This document shows positions 55,134 through 63,192 of a stretch of DNA of 64,000 bases, in pieces (the stretch's first letter is position 1; each line of letters begins with the position of its first letter). The notes beneath the pieces were generated by a model. The model saw only the letters and a list, made by a program, of their open reading frames with translations, had not been told where the DNA came from and did not search any database. The stretch covers positions 3,973,524 to 4,037,523 of the forward strand of contig CP036434.1 of NCBI GenBank assembly GCA_007751475.1, in the 5' to 3' direction. The stretch comes from Saltatorellus ferox. Lineage in GTDB: Bacteria > Planctomycetota > UBA1135 > GCA-002686595. A program made the position numbers and the translations under genes.

Positions 55134-56312
55134 ATGAAAATCGCTCCCTGTTCCCTCGCCCTCGCTGGCCTCATGGCCGCCGCCTCCGCGCAGTCGGAGA
55201 TCGTCGGGGTAGACGTCCGAAACAACGAGTCCTTCACCAGCTCGACCGTCAACTTCGTCAACAACTACACGGTGCTCGCACCTGAGAGCCGCAACATCTA
55301 CGGTCTCGACTTCGACGCAGCTGGCAACACTCTGTACGGCGTCGACGACGCGACGCTGGAAGTCCTGACCATCGACCCCGTTACCGGGATCTCGACGGCC
55401 CTCGGGCCGTTCATCACCGGCCCAGGCCTGACGGGCCTGACGGGCCTCACCGCTGCGGCGGATGGAGTCACCTGGTACCTCAGTGACTACGATGGCGTGG
55501 ACAGCAACCTGTTCCGTGGCGACATCACGACGGGAGTCTTCTCCTTCGTGGGTGTGATCGCCCCCGGCGGGATCATGATCGACATCGCCATCGATGCCAA
55601 CGACAACCTCTACGGTCTGCGACTCAGCGATGACACGCTCTATTCGCTGGATACGGCGACCGGCGCGCCGACCGCCATCGGACCGATCGGCCTGAATGCC
55701 AACTTTGCCCAGGGAATGGACTTCGATCCAGCGACCGGCGAGCTGTACGCCGCCATCTATACGGGCACGGGCACGGGCAAGTTCTGCACGCTCGATCTGA
55801 CGACGGGTCTTGCCAATCAGCTCGAGGACACCTTCGTCCTCAATGCGGAGATGGAGATGGCGATCCGCGCGGTCCCGGATACGGGGATCGGGACGCCCTA
55901 CTGCACGGCCAACCCGAACAGCACCGGCGTCGCGGGCTCGATCTCCGCAGCGGGCTCCGATGCTGTCATCGACAACGACCTCACCCTGACCGCCGAGCAG
56001 CTTCCGAACAACTCCTTCGGCTTCTTCATCGTCAGCCCCCTCCAGGGCTTCGCTGCGAACCCCGGCGGTAGCTCGGGCAACCTTTGCCTCGCCGGTAGCA
56101 TCGGTCGGTACGTCGGGCCGGGACAGATCAAGAACTCGGGCGCAGCTGGCGCGTTCTCGCTGATGATCAACCTGACGGCCATTCCGACGCCGACGGGCCC
56201 GGTGGCCGCCACGGCGGGCAGCGTGTTCAACTTCCAGTCGTGGTACCGCGACAGCAGCGGCGGCGTGCCGACCTCGAACTTTACGAACGGCCTCGAAGTC
56301 ACGTTCCAATAG
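55134..56312 (+). CDS. Secreted beta-propeller-like protein with the shared C-terminal module
   Basis: The protein is 392 residues with a signal peptide (MKIAPCSLALAGLMAAASAQ). Residues 25-260 are repeats of the type NIYGLDFDAAGNTLYGVD and NLYGLRLSDDTLYSLDTATG, resembling DUF4394-like or NHL-like propeller blades. From about residue 263 the protein enters the module shared with two neighbours: PYCTANPNSTG, LPNNSFGFF, GNLCLAGSIGRYVGPGQI, then FQSWYRD and TSNFTNGLEVTFQ at the very end. It probably binds or displays something at the cell surface; the ligand is unknown. A long hairpin follows the stop codon. Confidence 0.82.
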   Translation: MKIAPCSLALAGLMAAASAQSEIVGVDVRNNESFTSSTVNFVNNYTVLAPESRNIYGLDFDAAGNTLYGVDDATLEVLTIDPVTGISTALGPFITGPGLTGLTGLTAAADGVTWYLSDYDGVDSNLFRGDITTGVFSFVGVIAPGGIMIDIAIDANDNLYGLRLSDDTLYSLDTATGAPTAIGPIGLNANFAQGMDFDPATGELYAAIYTGTGTGKFCTLDLTTGLANQLEDTFVLNAEMEMAIRAVPDTGIGTPYCTANPNSTGVAGSISAAGSDAVIDNDLTLTAEQLPNNSFGFFIVSPLQGFAANPGGSSGNLCLAGSIGRYVGPGQIKNSGAAGAFSLMINLTAIPTPTGPVAATAGSVFNFQSWYRDSSGGVPTSNFTNGLEVTFQ

Positions 56313-56335
56313 AGTCGAGGCCCGGATCGATGCAT

Positions 56336-56395
56336 GAGAGGGCTCTCTCTGCCGCGTGCTCCCCACCGGAGGGTCACGGCAGAGGGAGCCCTCTC
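56336..56395. terminator. Long hairpin, probably bidirectional terminator
   Basis: Nineteen-base arms (56336-56354 and 56377-56395) with one mismatch enclose a 22-nt loop. The hairpin starts 23 nt after the plus-strand stop and lies between convergent genes, so it could end both transcripts. Confidence 0.65.
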
Positions 56396-56456
56396 TCGAA
56401 TTTCACACGGCTTCCGTTCTGACTTCGCGACGAAGCGTGACTAGCCCGAGGCGCCT

Positions 56457-56546
56457 GTCCTGACCGGTACCGGTGTCCTGACCGATACCGCTGTCCTGAC
56501 CGATACCGCTGTCCTGACCGATACCGCTGTCCTGACCGATACCGGG
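56457..56546. repeat. Five 18-bp tandem repeats
   Basis: The unit is GTCCTGACCGATACCGCT. Units 2 to 4 are identical; unit 1 (with GGTACCGG) and unit 5 differ at a few bases. It is contiguous, intergenic and between convergent genes. The period is a multiple of three, so both strands can be read as a repeated hexapeptide, but there is no sign that it is translated. Confidence 0.88.
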
Positions 56547-56663
56547 CGCGCCTTTCTTCAGCGTGGTCTTGCTGGGGTGAGCTGGTCTTCGCGTTCGAAC
56601 GAGGTTGCGGTGCCAAAGCGCCGTTTGGGCGCACTGGCGATTCTCTCTCGCGAATCATGCAGG

Positions 56664-58397
56664 CTAGAAAAAAGCGACGGTTACGGCATCCGTAAAATTC
56701 GAGGTGAGCCCAGGGTTCGCATCCCGATACCATCCCTGGAAGCTCCACGTTTCCCCCACCATGACGGGCACGAACCCGGTTGGCGTGGGGAAGCTCTGCA
56801 GTTCGAGCTGAACGGACGCGTGCCCCATCGCATTCGCGCTTCGGATCTCGCCGGGCTCGTCGAAGCGGCCGATGCTCCCGCCGAGGCAGAGCGTTCCTTG
56901 GCCCCCTCCGGCCTGCGCCGTGAGCCCCGTCGTCCTCGAAGCGAGTGGCAGAACGAACGAGCCCGGCGGCAGTTCCTCGAACACCAGGGATAGGTTGTTC
57001 ACGCCCGTTCTGCTGGACCCAACCGCCGCCGTGGTCGCGGGCCTCCCGGTCGAGTTGGGAACGGCGGAACCACAGTACGCCACGCCCTGCGAGCTGGCGA
57101 AGAGCACCTTCTCCGCCGTGCTGATCCCGATCTGGGTAGCAGTCCGAGCGTCGTAGACCAGCACCACGTTTTCCCGTGAATCGAGCGCCATCGCGTGGGC
57201 GTAGAAATATGGTTCGTCCGGCATGGAGCGCTCGAAAGACCGCACGAGCGTCCCCTGGGCATCGCGCTCCTCGACGTTCATCAGATAGGGCGTCATCGGT
57301 GCCGGATACTTCGCCGAAGCAGCGATGGAGTGGCCGTTCGCGCGGCCGATGACATGTCCATAGATGTGCCCGAAGCTGTTCGCCGGCACCACGCTGGTGC
57401 GCAGTCCTCCTTGGCGGTCATAGCGGCGCATCGGCCCTGAGAACGACTCGGGCAACAGGATCGAGTCTCCGTCTGACATCAAGGTCACTCCCTTCGGGGT
57501 CACCGGCAGAGGGACCGTCCACTCCAGGTTCAGGGCCGTGTCGATCGAAGAGAGAAAGGCGTTCGCGCTGGGATCGAACCAGGCGATGACGGACCGTCCT
57601 GAGCCATCCATCGCCATCTGTACCCGGTACGCGCTTCCCGGGAGCACGACAGAACCCGTCGCGAGGCCCGCTGGACTGTAGCGTTCGAGACCCCAGTCAC
57701 CGGCCGGCCCGCGGTCGATCGCGAGGTAGACATTGCCAGCGTCATCCAGCTCCATGAACACGTACTCCTGGGTCGGACCGGTCTGGCTCCAGAGCAGTGT
57801 CCCCGTGGCTGCCTCCCATCGATAGAGTCCGAAGTAGCGCGGATCCCCGTTCGCGAAGAGCCCTTCGGAAACGGAGAGCAGCACGTCCCCGTCGGGTGCC
57901 ACCTCGAGGTTGGCGCGCTCGAAATGTGGCCCCACCACCGTGTCGACCGAAGCTTCCCAGCGGAGCGATCCATCCGCCTCGTACAGATGAATCTTCATGG
58001 GCCCGCTGGACCCGATCGCGACGGCGACCTCGCCGCTCTTTCCCACGGCTGTGTCGGCCCGGTATTCGCGAAAGGGATAGAGGATGTAGTCGTCCGGAAG
58101 CAGCGGGAAGGAGATCTCCCACACCAGATCACCGTTCTCGGAAAGTCGACGGACGATCGACTCTCCCGTGGCTGTCCCAACCGAACTCGAGGCTCCCACC
58201 CAGCTCATGACAGCCCCGCCGCCGGCTAGCGGAAGAACATCCTCCGTGAAACGCGATGGCCACGTCGTGGTCGGGAAGGTGCTCACCCAGGCAGAGGTAG
58301 TCTGCGCCGTGACGGTGCTCGAAACGAGCCAGCCAAGGAGGAACCAGGAGAGTGCGGCGGAGTACGCGGTGGACGGGCGGGCAAGGTGCAAATTCAT
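56664..58397 (-). CDS. Secreted PQQ-like-repeat protein with the shared C-terminal module
   Basis: The protein is 577 residues from the ATG at 58397. A signal peptide (MNLHLARPSTAYSAALSWFL, ending near SSTVTAQ) is followed by repeated blades of the type GDLVWEISFP, GSLRWEASVD and GTLLWSQTGP, the spacing of PQQ/Kelch-like propellers, with SGEVAVAIGSSG and DDAGNVYLAIDRG loops. From about residue 440 it has the shared module: AYCGSAVPNSTGRP, ELPPGSFVLPLA, GTLCLGGSIGRFDEPGEI and FQGWYRD...TSNFTDAVTVAFF at the end. The longer upstream frame is excluded because it would put ~105 residues before the signal peptide. Function is unknown; a surface or secreted binding role is likely. Confidence 0.82.
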   Translation of the reverse strand: MNLHLARPSTAYSAALSWFLLGWLVSSTVTAQTTSAWVSTFPTTTWPSRFTEDVLPLAGGGAVMSWVGASSSVGTATGESIVRRLSENGDLVWEISFPLLPDDYILYPFREYRADTAVGKSGEVAVAIGSSGPMKIHLYEADGSLRWEASVDTVVGPHFERANLEVAPDGDVLLSVSEGLFANGDPRYFGLYRWEAATGTLLWSQTGPTQEYVFMELDDAGNVYLAIDRGPAGDWGLERYSPAGLATGSVVLPGSAYRVQMAMDGSGRSVIAWFDPSANAFLSSIDTALNLEWTVPLPVTPKGVTLMSDGDSILLPESFSGPMRRYDRQGGLRTSVVPANSFGHIYGHVIGRANGHSIAASAKYPAPMTPYLMNVEERDAQGTLVRSFERSMPDEPYFYAHAMALDSRENVVLVYDARTATQIGISTAEKVLFASSQGVAYCGSAVPNSTGRPATTAAVGSSRTGVNNLSLVFEELPPGSFVLPLASRTTGLTAQAGGGQGTLCLGGSIGRFDEPGEIRSANAMGHASVQLELQSFPTPTGFVPVMVGETWSFQGWYRDANPGLTSNFTDAVTVAFF

Positions 58398-58654
58398 GGG
58401 CGAGAGAGGCACCTGCCGAAAACTGAACGGTGCACGCTGCCCTCGATCGTAGCATGGCCCGTGCGAGGCATCGGGCCAGAGCCCATCCTGGCCCTCGGGA
58501 GCCGTCCTTCCTCGGGTCCTCAGCTGCGGCGTAGGCCTCCAGATTTTCTGTGAGGACGCCGTCAGTCCAATGGAGGCAGGTTTTCCGCAGTTCCTTGGCG
58601 TCGACCGCGACCGCACTGGGACGAAGCGGTAGTCCATCTCTACCCAGCCTACCG

Positions 58655-61600
58655 ATGACCTCGCTCGAAACCGAACTCGCCCAGCACGCCCGTTTTCTAC
58701 GCGCCCTCGCACGTCGCCTCGTCGCAGAAGACGCCGACGCGGACGATCGGGTTCAAGAGACGTATCTCGCGGCGCTCACCGCCCGGGGCGAAGCTCCCTG
58801 GCGACTTCGTGCTTGGCTCGCCTCCGTCCTGAAGCACAACGCGTCCAAAGCCCAACGCTCGGATCGGCACCGAAGCGATCGAGAGCTGATGAAGGCGCTG
58901 CCCGAGACGGCCCCGGCGACCTCCGATCCCGCTCGAGCCGCGGAGGAGATCGAACTCGCGCGGCGACTGCTCGGTCACGTCGAGGCCTTGGATGAGCCGT
59001 ATCGGTCCGTCGTGTTCTTGCGCTTCTACGAAGGACTCGACCCACGCGAGATCGCGGAGCATACCGGCGTGGGCGCGGCGACCGTGAAGACCAGGCTGGG
59101 CCGAGCCCTGGCGCTGCTGCGTGGGCGGCTGGACGTGGAGGGTCCCCGGGGGCGGGAGAGCTGGCTCTCCTCCATGGTGGCCCTGGGCGGGCTCTCCGCG
59201 ATCCAGGCGGCGGAGCGAGCACGTGGCGCGGTTAGCGGCCTGACGAAGGCAGCGGCATGGCTGCTGGCGGCCGTGGTGACGGCCGTGTTCGTCATTCCTG
59301 CTCTGAACCCCGGCGGAGCCGAGGGGCCTTCCGCGATCGGCGCCCTCGGTTCAGCAGCGCCGACGCCATCGAGCGATGCAGAAGCCGGGCTCGCCCTCGC
59401 CTCTCGGAAGCCCGGCAGGAGTCCTGTACGCGATGACGAGCAGCCGCCGAGTCAGCCTGCCAACCGGGTCGACCTTCGCGTACTGGACGCCCCCTTCGGA
59501 GCCCTCCCGGGGCAGGGTCTTCCCGCTGCGCAGGTCAAGGTCGAGGTGACGGTGCTGGGTCCGCGCGAAATCATCCTGGCGCTGACGGAACCCGTGGCGA
59601 GCGTGAGCCCGGCCCATGTGCATGAAGCGGCATCCGACCACGTTCATTCGTCGAGACCCTGGAGGCGCACGCTCAAGCGAGTCACCGACGCGGAAGGGCG
59701 CCTCTCGCTGTCGCTGCCGGACGGCGTGACGGTCTCCTCGTTGGTGGTCGAGGCCTCGGTCACGCACCGCAACGCTGCGTGGACTCGCGCGGCTTCGGCG
59801 CCGCCGGACCTGGCCCTCTGGCCCCGCGAGCTCGTTCGCTTCCCCAAGGGAGACCTCGTGGGAACGGTCGTGGACCTCGATGGACATCCGATAGAGGCTG
59901 CCACCGTTTCCGTCGGGTACTGGGACCGCGAGACCAAGCGCTCTTTGGAAGCGCCGTCCGACGCCGAAGGCCGCTTCCGGATCGCCCACGTACCGGACGA
60001 TGGCTGGCTCCAGGCTTCACGGAACGGTTGGTTGCTGGTCGGTGCCACTCGACCGCGCCGCGATGCGACCGGCAAGTGGCAGCCCGCCGAGATCATCATG
60101 TCGCGCGAGGGTTTTCTCGACCTGGAGTTCACAGGACAGACAGAGCGTCCGCTTCCCGGTGACTTCGCGGAGGCCTCACTCCGTGAAGGCGAAAGGGCGA
60201 CGACCTTCCTCCTCCATGAACTGAATCGCGGCTATCAGGCAGACGCCGCGAGTCCTGCTGGACACGCACTCTTTCGGGTTCCGTCGGGGATCCAGCTTCA
60301 GGTCGGCTACCCTCGTTTCCTGAGCGTCGCCCATCGCAGCGGCACGGTGATCCCCAGGAATGAAAAGTCGGACGCAGACTCCCCCATCGAGGTGGCCGCA
60401 GGAGAGACGCTGGCGCTCCGCGTTCCGATCGGTTTCCACCGCGTCGTCCGCGGGCGGGTCCTCGATTCAACGGGCGTGCCTGCACCGAATGCCCACGTCA
60501 CCCTCGAGCCATGGGTGGAAAGTGAGATCACGTTCCTGTCGACGAAGCCCGTTGTCACCGATGAGCAGGGGGAGTTCGAATTCCCGTTCACCAGCTACGA
60601 TAGCTCCGTCACGCTCTTGATCACCGCAGCCGTTGGTCGAGAGGGCGGTGAGGGTCCTTCGGCCGCCGGAGTCCATCGGCTCTCGGCGACCCACGATGGA
60701 CCGCTCGAGATCCGGCTGAGCCCCGCCGCGGAACATGCCATCTCTGGAAGGGTCATGGATTCCGAGGGTCGACCGCTGAAGGCCGAGATTCACTGTGAAG
60801 GCCGGGGACCGGACGGAGAGGTACTCCGCAACTTCCGAAGAGCAGAGCCAGACGGTTCCTTCACCATCCCACGGCTACCTTCAGGCCTCTACCGGGTGAC
60901 TGCCACCGCGCCCGAACTCGGCTCCGTCACTCTTGCCGATGTGCCCGCTGGAAATCCACCACTCGAACTCATCATCGAGCCCACACGAACGGCGCGCCTT
61001 CGCATCACCGCAGCCGATGGAGCCGCGCCGATCGGGAACATGAAGGTTTCCATCGGGCGACTTCCATCAGCAGCGGCGCAACCCCACGCCTACCCCGCGC
61101 TTCAGTCAGCGAGTTTTCTCCCCGCCCATGCACCGCGCCTTTGGCCCACCCCTGGAACACAGGAAGCTGCCGTCGAGTTCGACGAGGTGGGGATCCGACA
61201 GACCCTCAACGCCTCGGAGGGCGTGATCGAGTTCCACGTGGAGCCCGGAGTCCTCTGGCTGGGACTCCACCCGAGGGGGCCGGGCTACGCCCCGATGGAG
61301 CGGTTGAGCACGGACCTCGTCGAAGTGCGCGAAGGCACCCACGAGCTGAGGATTCCCATGCGTCCGACCGCCATGATCACCGGTCGAGTCCAGTTGAATC
61401 CGACGGTCAGCCCGGACGCTGGCCGCCTTTGCGCCATTCTGGAGAACACCGCGGGCCAGAGGTTCCGCGGAAGCCCCGCCTCTGCCTGGGTCCTCGAAGA
61501 CCTGAGCGTCTTCCCCTGCGGTTCCCGCGGCGAATTCGGGATGCGCGACGTACCGATCGGCGACTGGAAGCTCTCCGTCGGATCCCGCGCAGAGCTCGAG

Positions 61601-61669
61601 TCAGGCACGCCGCGCTTCCAGGAGTGGATCGAGGTGCGTGAGGGAGAACCCAATCGGTTCGATCTGTAG
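58655..61669 (+). CDS. ECF-type sigma factor fused to a TM segment and carboxypeptidase-regulatory-like repeats
   Basis: The protein is 1,004 residues from the ATG at 58655. Residues 1-165 are an ECF sigma factor: sigma-2 with LVAEDADADDRVQETYLAAL and sigma-4 with LDPREIAEHTGVGAATVKTRLGRAL (about 128-152). After a linker there is one membrane segment (about 198-217, AAAWLLAAVVTAVFVIPAL), so the rest lies outside the cytoplasm. It has at least three CarboxypepD-regulatory-like beta-sandwiches, such as GTVVDLDGHPIEAATVSVG, RGRVLDSTGVPAPNAHVTLE and SGRVMDSEGRPLKAE. Sigma, anchor and sensor in one chain implies signal-dependent release, perhaps proteolytic, or action at the membrane. I recall similar fusions in planctomycete ECF surveys. 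Confidence 0.86.
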   Translation: MTSLETELAQHARFLRALARRLVAEDADADDRVQETYLAALTARGEAPWRLRAWLASVLKHNASKAQRSDRHRSDRELMKALPETAPATSDPARAAEEIELARRLLGHVEALDEPYRSVVFLRFYEGLDPREIAEHTGVGAATVKTRLGRALALLRGRLDVEGPRGRESWLSSMVALGGLSAIQAAERARGAVSGLTKAAAWLLAAVVTAVFVIPALNPGGAEGPSAIGALGSAAPTPSSDAEAGLALASRKPGRSPVRDDEQPPSQPANRVDLRVLDAPFGALPGQGLPAAQVKVEVTVLGPREIILALTEPVASVSPAHVHEAASDHVHSSRPWRRTLKRVTDAEGRLSLSLPDGVTVSSLVVEASVTHRNAAWTRAASAPPDLALWPRELVRFPKGDLVGTVVDLDGHPIEAATVSVGYWDRETKRSLEAPSDAEGRFRIAHVPDDGWLQASRNGWLLVGATRPRRDATGKWQPAEIIMSREGFLDLEFTGQTERPLPGDFAEASLREGERATTFLLHELNRGYQADAASPAGHALFRVPSGIQLQVGYPRFLSVAHRSGTVIPRNEKSDADSPIEVAAGETLALRVPIGFHRVVRGRVLDSTGVPAPNAHVTLEPWVESEITFLSTKPVVTDEQGEFEFPFTSYDSSVTLLITAAVGREGGEGPSAAGVHRLSATHDGPLEIRLSPAAEHAISGRVMDSEGRPLKAEIHCEGRGPDGEVLRNFRRAEPDGSFTIPRLPSGLYRVTATAPELGSVTLADVPAGNPPLELIIEPTRTARLRITAADGAAPIGNMKVSIGRLPSAAAQPHAYPALQSASFLPAHAPRLWPTPGTQEAAVEFDEVGIRQTLNASEGVIEFHVEPGVLWLGLHPRGPGYAPMERLSTDLVEVREGTHELRIPMRPTAMITGRVQLNPTVSPDAGRLCAILENTAGQRFRGSPASAWVLEDLSVFPCGSRGEFGMRDVPIGDWKLSVGSRAELESGTPRFQEWIEVREGEPNRFDL

Positions 61670-61758
61670 GATCCTGCTTCCCTCCCTCCCAAGAATGCCC
61701 CGGTTAGCCATCATCAGGGAGGCACTTCCGACCCACGGATTCCGCTGAAGGGCCCAGA

Positions 61759-63192
61759 TCATGGGCCGGGAGTCTGGCCCGATGCGCGAACGGGTGCCTC
61801 CGCAGCGCGTGCCTTGAAGCCCCGGCCAAGGGCGAGGGAAACGGCGACGCCCGCGCCCGCGAGGCCCACGAGGCCCCAGGCGATCGCGCTGGCGCTCACG
61901 CCCCCAGCGATGAGCGCGTACTTCAGCCACACCGAAGCCACGTCGCCGCCCCGATAGATCACCGTGTCGACCACGAGCTTCGCCTTGTACTTGTCCTCCT
62001 GCGGAACGACGGTGAACAGCGCGTCGCGGGCGGGCTTGGACACGCCGTACTCGGCGCCCCGGCGCCCCACGGCGAACACCGCGAGGACGGTGAGCGACGG
62101 ATCGACCGCCAGCGCCGCAAATCCGGCCACGCCGACGAGCGGAACCGCCGCCAGTCCGATCCCGACGCCAAGCTTGCGCAGCACGTAGCCGCTCGCAAAG
62201 AGCTGGAGGAAGAGCGTCACCACGTTCGTCGCCAGATCGATCTTGCCGAAGAACGCGCGGCGCGCATCGTCGTCGGCTTCGAAGGCCGCCTTCGCGAGCC
62301 GCGCGCCCACGTCGTAGGCGAGGGTCGATCCCACCACGTAGATGGCCACGTAGACGCACGCGAGCATCAGGTAAGGAGACTGCGCCACGCGACGAAAGCC
62401 CGCCAGGACCGATCCTCCGATCGGAGCATCGCTCGACGCCGTTTCGACTCCCTCAGGTTTCGCAGGATCGAGTGGCTCCAGCGTCGCGCTCGCCCGCTGC
62501 AGCGAACGCTGGATCCAGACGCAGATCTCCAGGCAGGCCGCGCTCAAGAACGGTAGGTGCTCGGGGCCGAGGCCGACCTTCGGCAGAAGGCTGCTCGCGA
62601 AGCTCGCGATCGACGCGCCGGAGATCGCGCCGAGCGTGCCGCCGACGGCCACGAAGCCGAAGAGCCGCAGCGCGCGCTCGCGTCCGTAGAGATCGGCGAG
62701 AAGGCCCCAGAAGATCGACACGCCGACGATGCTGAACACCGAGAGCCAGCAGAAGAACACATCGCGAACGAACTGCTCGGTCGCCCCCTCGAAGCGGCCT
62801 AGCAAGAGTCCCAGCACGATCGTGATGAGGCTCAGCGCTCGATAGGAAACCGGCACGATCCGGAGCCTGCCGAACCGGGAGACGAGGGCGCCGAACGCGG
62901 GCTGAACGATCAGCGTCAGCGCAAACGTCCCCACGAACAACCAGCGAAGCCTGTCCGGATCGGACGATCCGTAGGCGTCGCGCACGGGCCGCAGCAGGTA
63001 GTACGAGCCCAGGAGCGCGAAGAAGAACGCCATCGCCAGAAGCAGCGGCTTGCCCTCGCCCCGCTGAATCAGCGAGAAGCTCAAGGGGTGGCGCTCTTTC
63101 GTTCGGGATGCGTCTGGGTTCGGCAAAGCGTCTGGCTGGGTGGGACTTCCGGCGGGCCCGGGGTCGGATAGGGCGGCTATAGTGCGATGCAT
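61759..63192 (-). CDS. Npt1/Npt2 (TLC) family nucleotide transporter-like protein
   Basis: The protein is up to 477 residues and has about twelve hydrophobic segments. Family-like stretches include LLLAMAFFFALLGSYYLLRPVRDAYG, SIFWGLLADLYGRERALRLFGF and the C-terminal RRGAEYGVSKPARDALFTVVPQEDKYKAK. The family is known for the ATP/ADP exchangers of obligate intracellular bacteria. In free-living bacteria related proteins are common and their substrates are mostly untested. The ATG at 63192 overlaps the ATG of the divergent epimerase gene by two bases, so the real start may be downstream, perhaps a TTG near LSFSLIQRGEG. Confidence 0.78.
   Translation of the reverse strand: MHRTIAALSDPGPAGSPTQPDALPNPDASRTKERHPLSFSLIQRGEGKPLLLAMAFFFALLGSYYLLRPVRDAYGSSDPDRLRWLFVGTFALTLIVQPAFGALVSRFGRLRIVPVSYRALSLITIVLGLLLGRFEGATEQFVRDVFFCWLSVFSIVGVSIFWGLLADLYGRERALRLFGFVAVGGTLGAISGASIASFASSLLPKVGLGPEHLPFLSAACLEICVWIQRSLQRASATLEPLDPAKPEGVETASSDAPIGGSVLAGFRRVAQSPYLMLACVYVAIYVVGSTLAYDVGARLAKAAFEADDDARRAFFGKIDLATNVVTLFLQLFASGYVLRKLGVGIGLAAVPLVGVAGFAALAVDPSLTVLAVFAVGRRGAEYGVSKPARDALFTVVPQEDKYKAKLVVDTVIYRGGDVASVWLKYALIAGGVSASAIAWGLVGLAGAGVAVSLALGRGFKARAAEAPVRASGQTPGP

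Larger units (their letters stand above)
56313..56663. other. Intergenic region with hairpin and 18-bp array
   Basis: This 351-bp gap lies between two convergent genes. It holds the hairpin at 56336-56395 and the 18-bp tandem array at 56457-56546. I see no gene in it. Confidence 0.7.

Noticed and set aside
56374..56748. 124-residue frame with a repeated RYRSGQ hexapeptide
   Set aside because: It arises only because the 18-bp array is divisible by three. No ribosome binding site or domain is visible.
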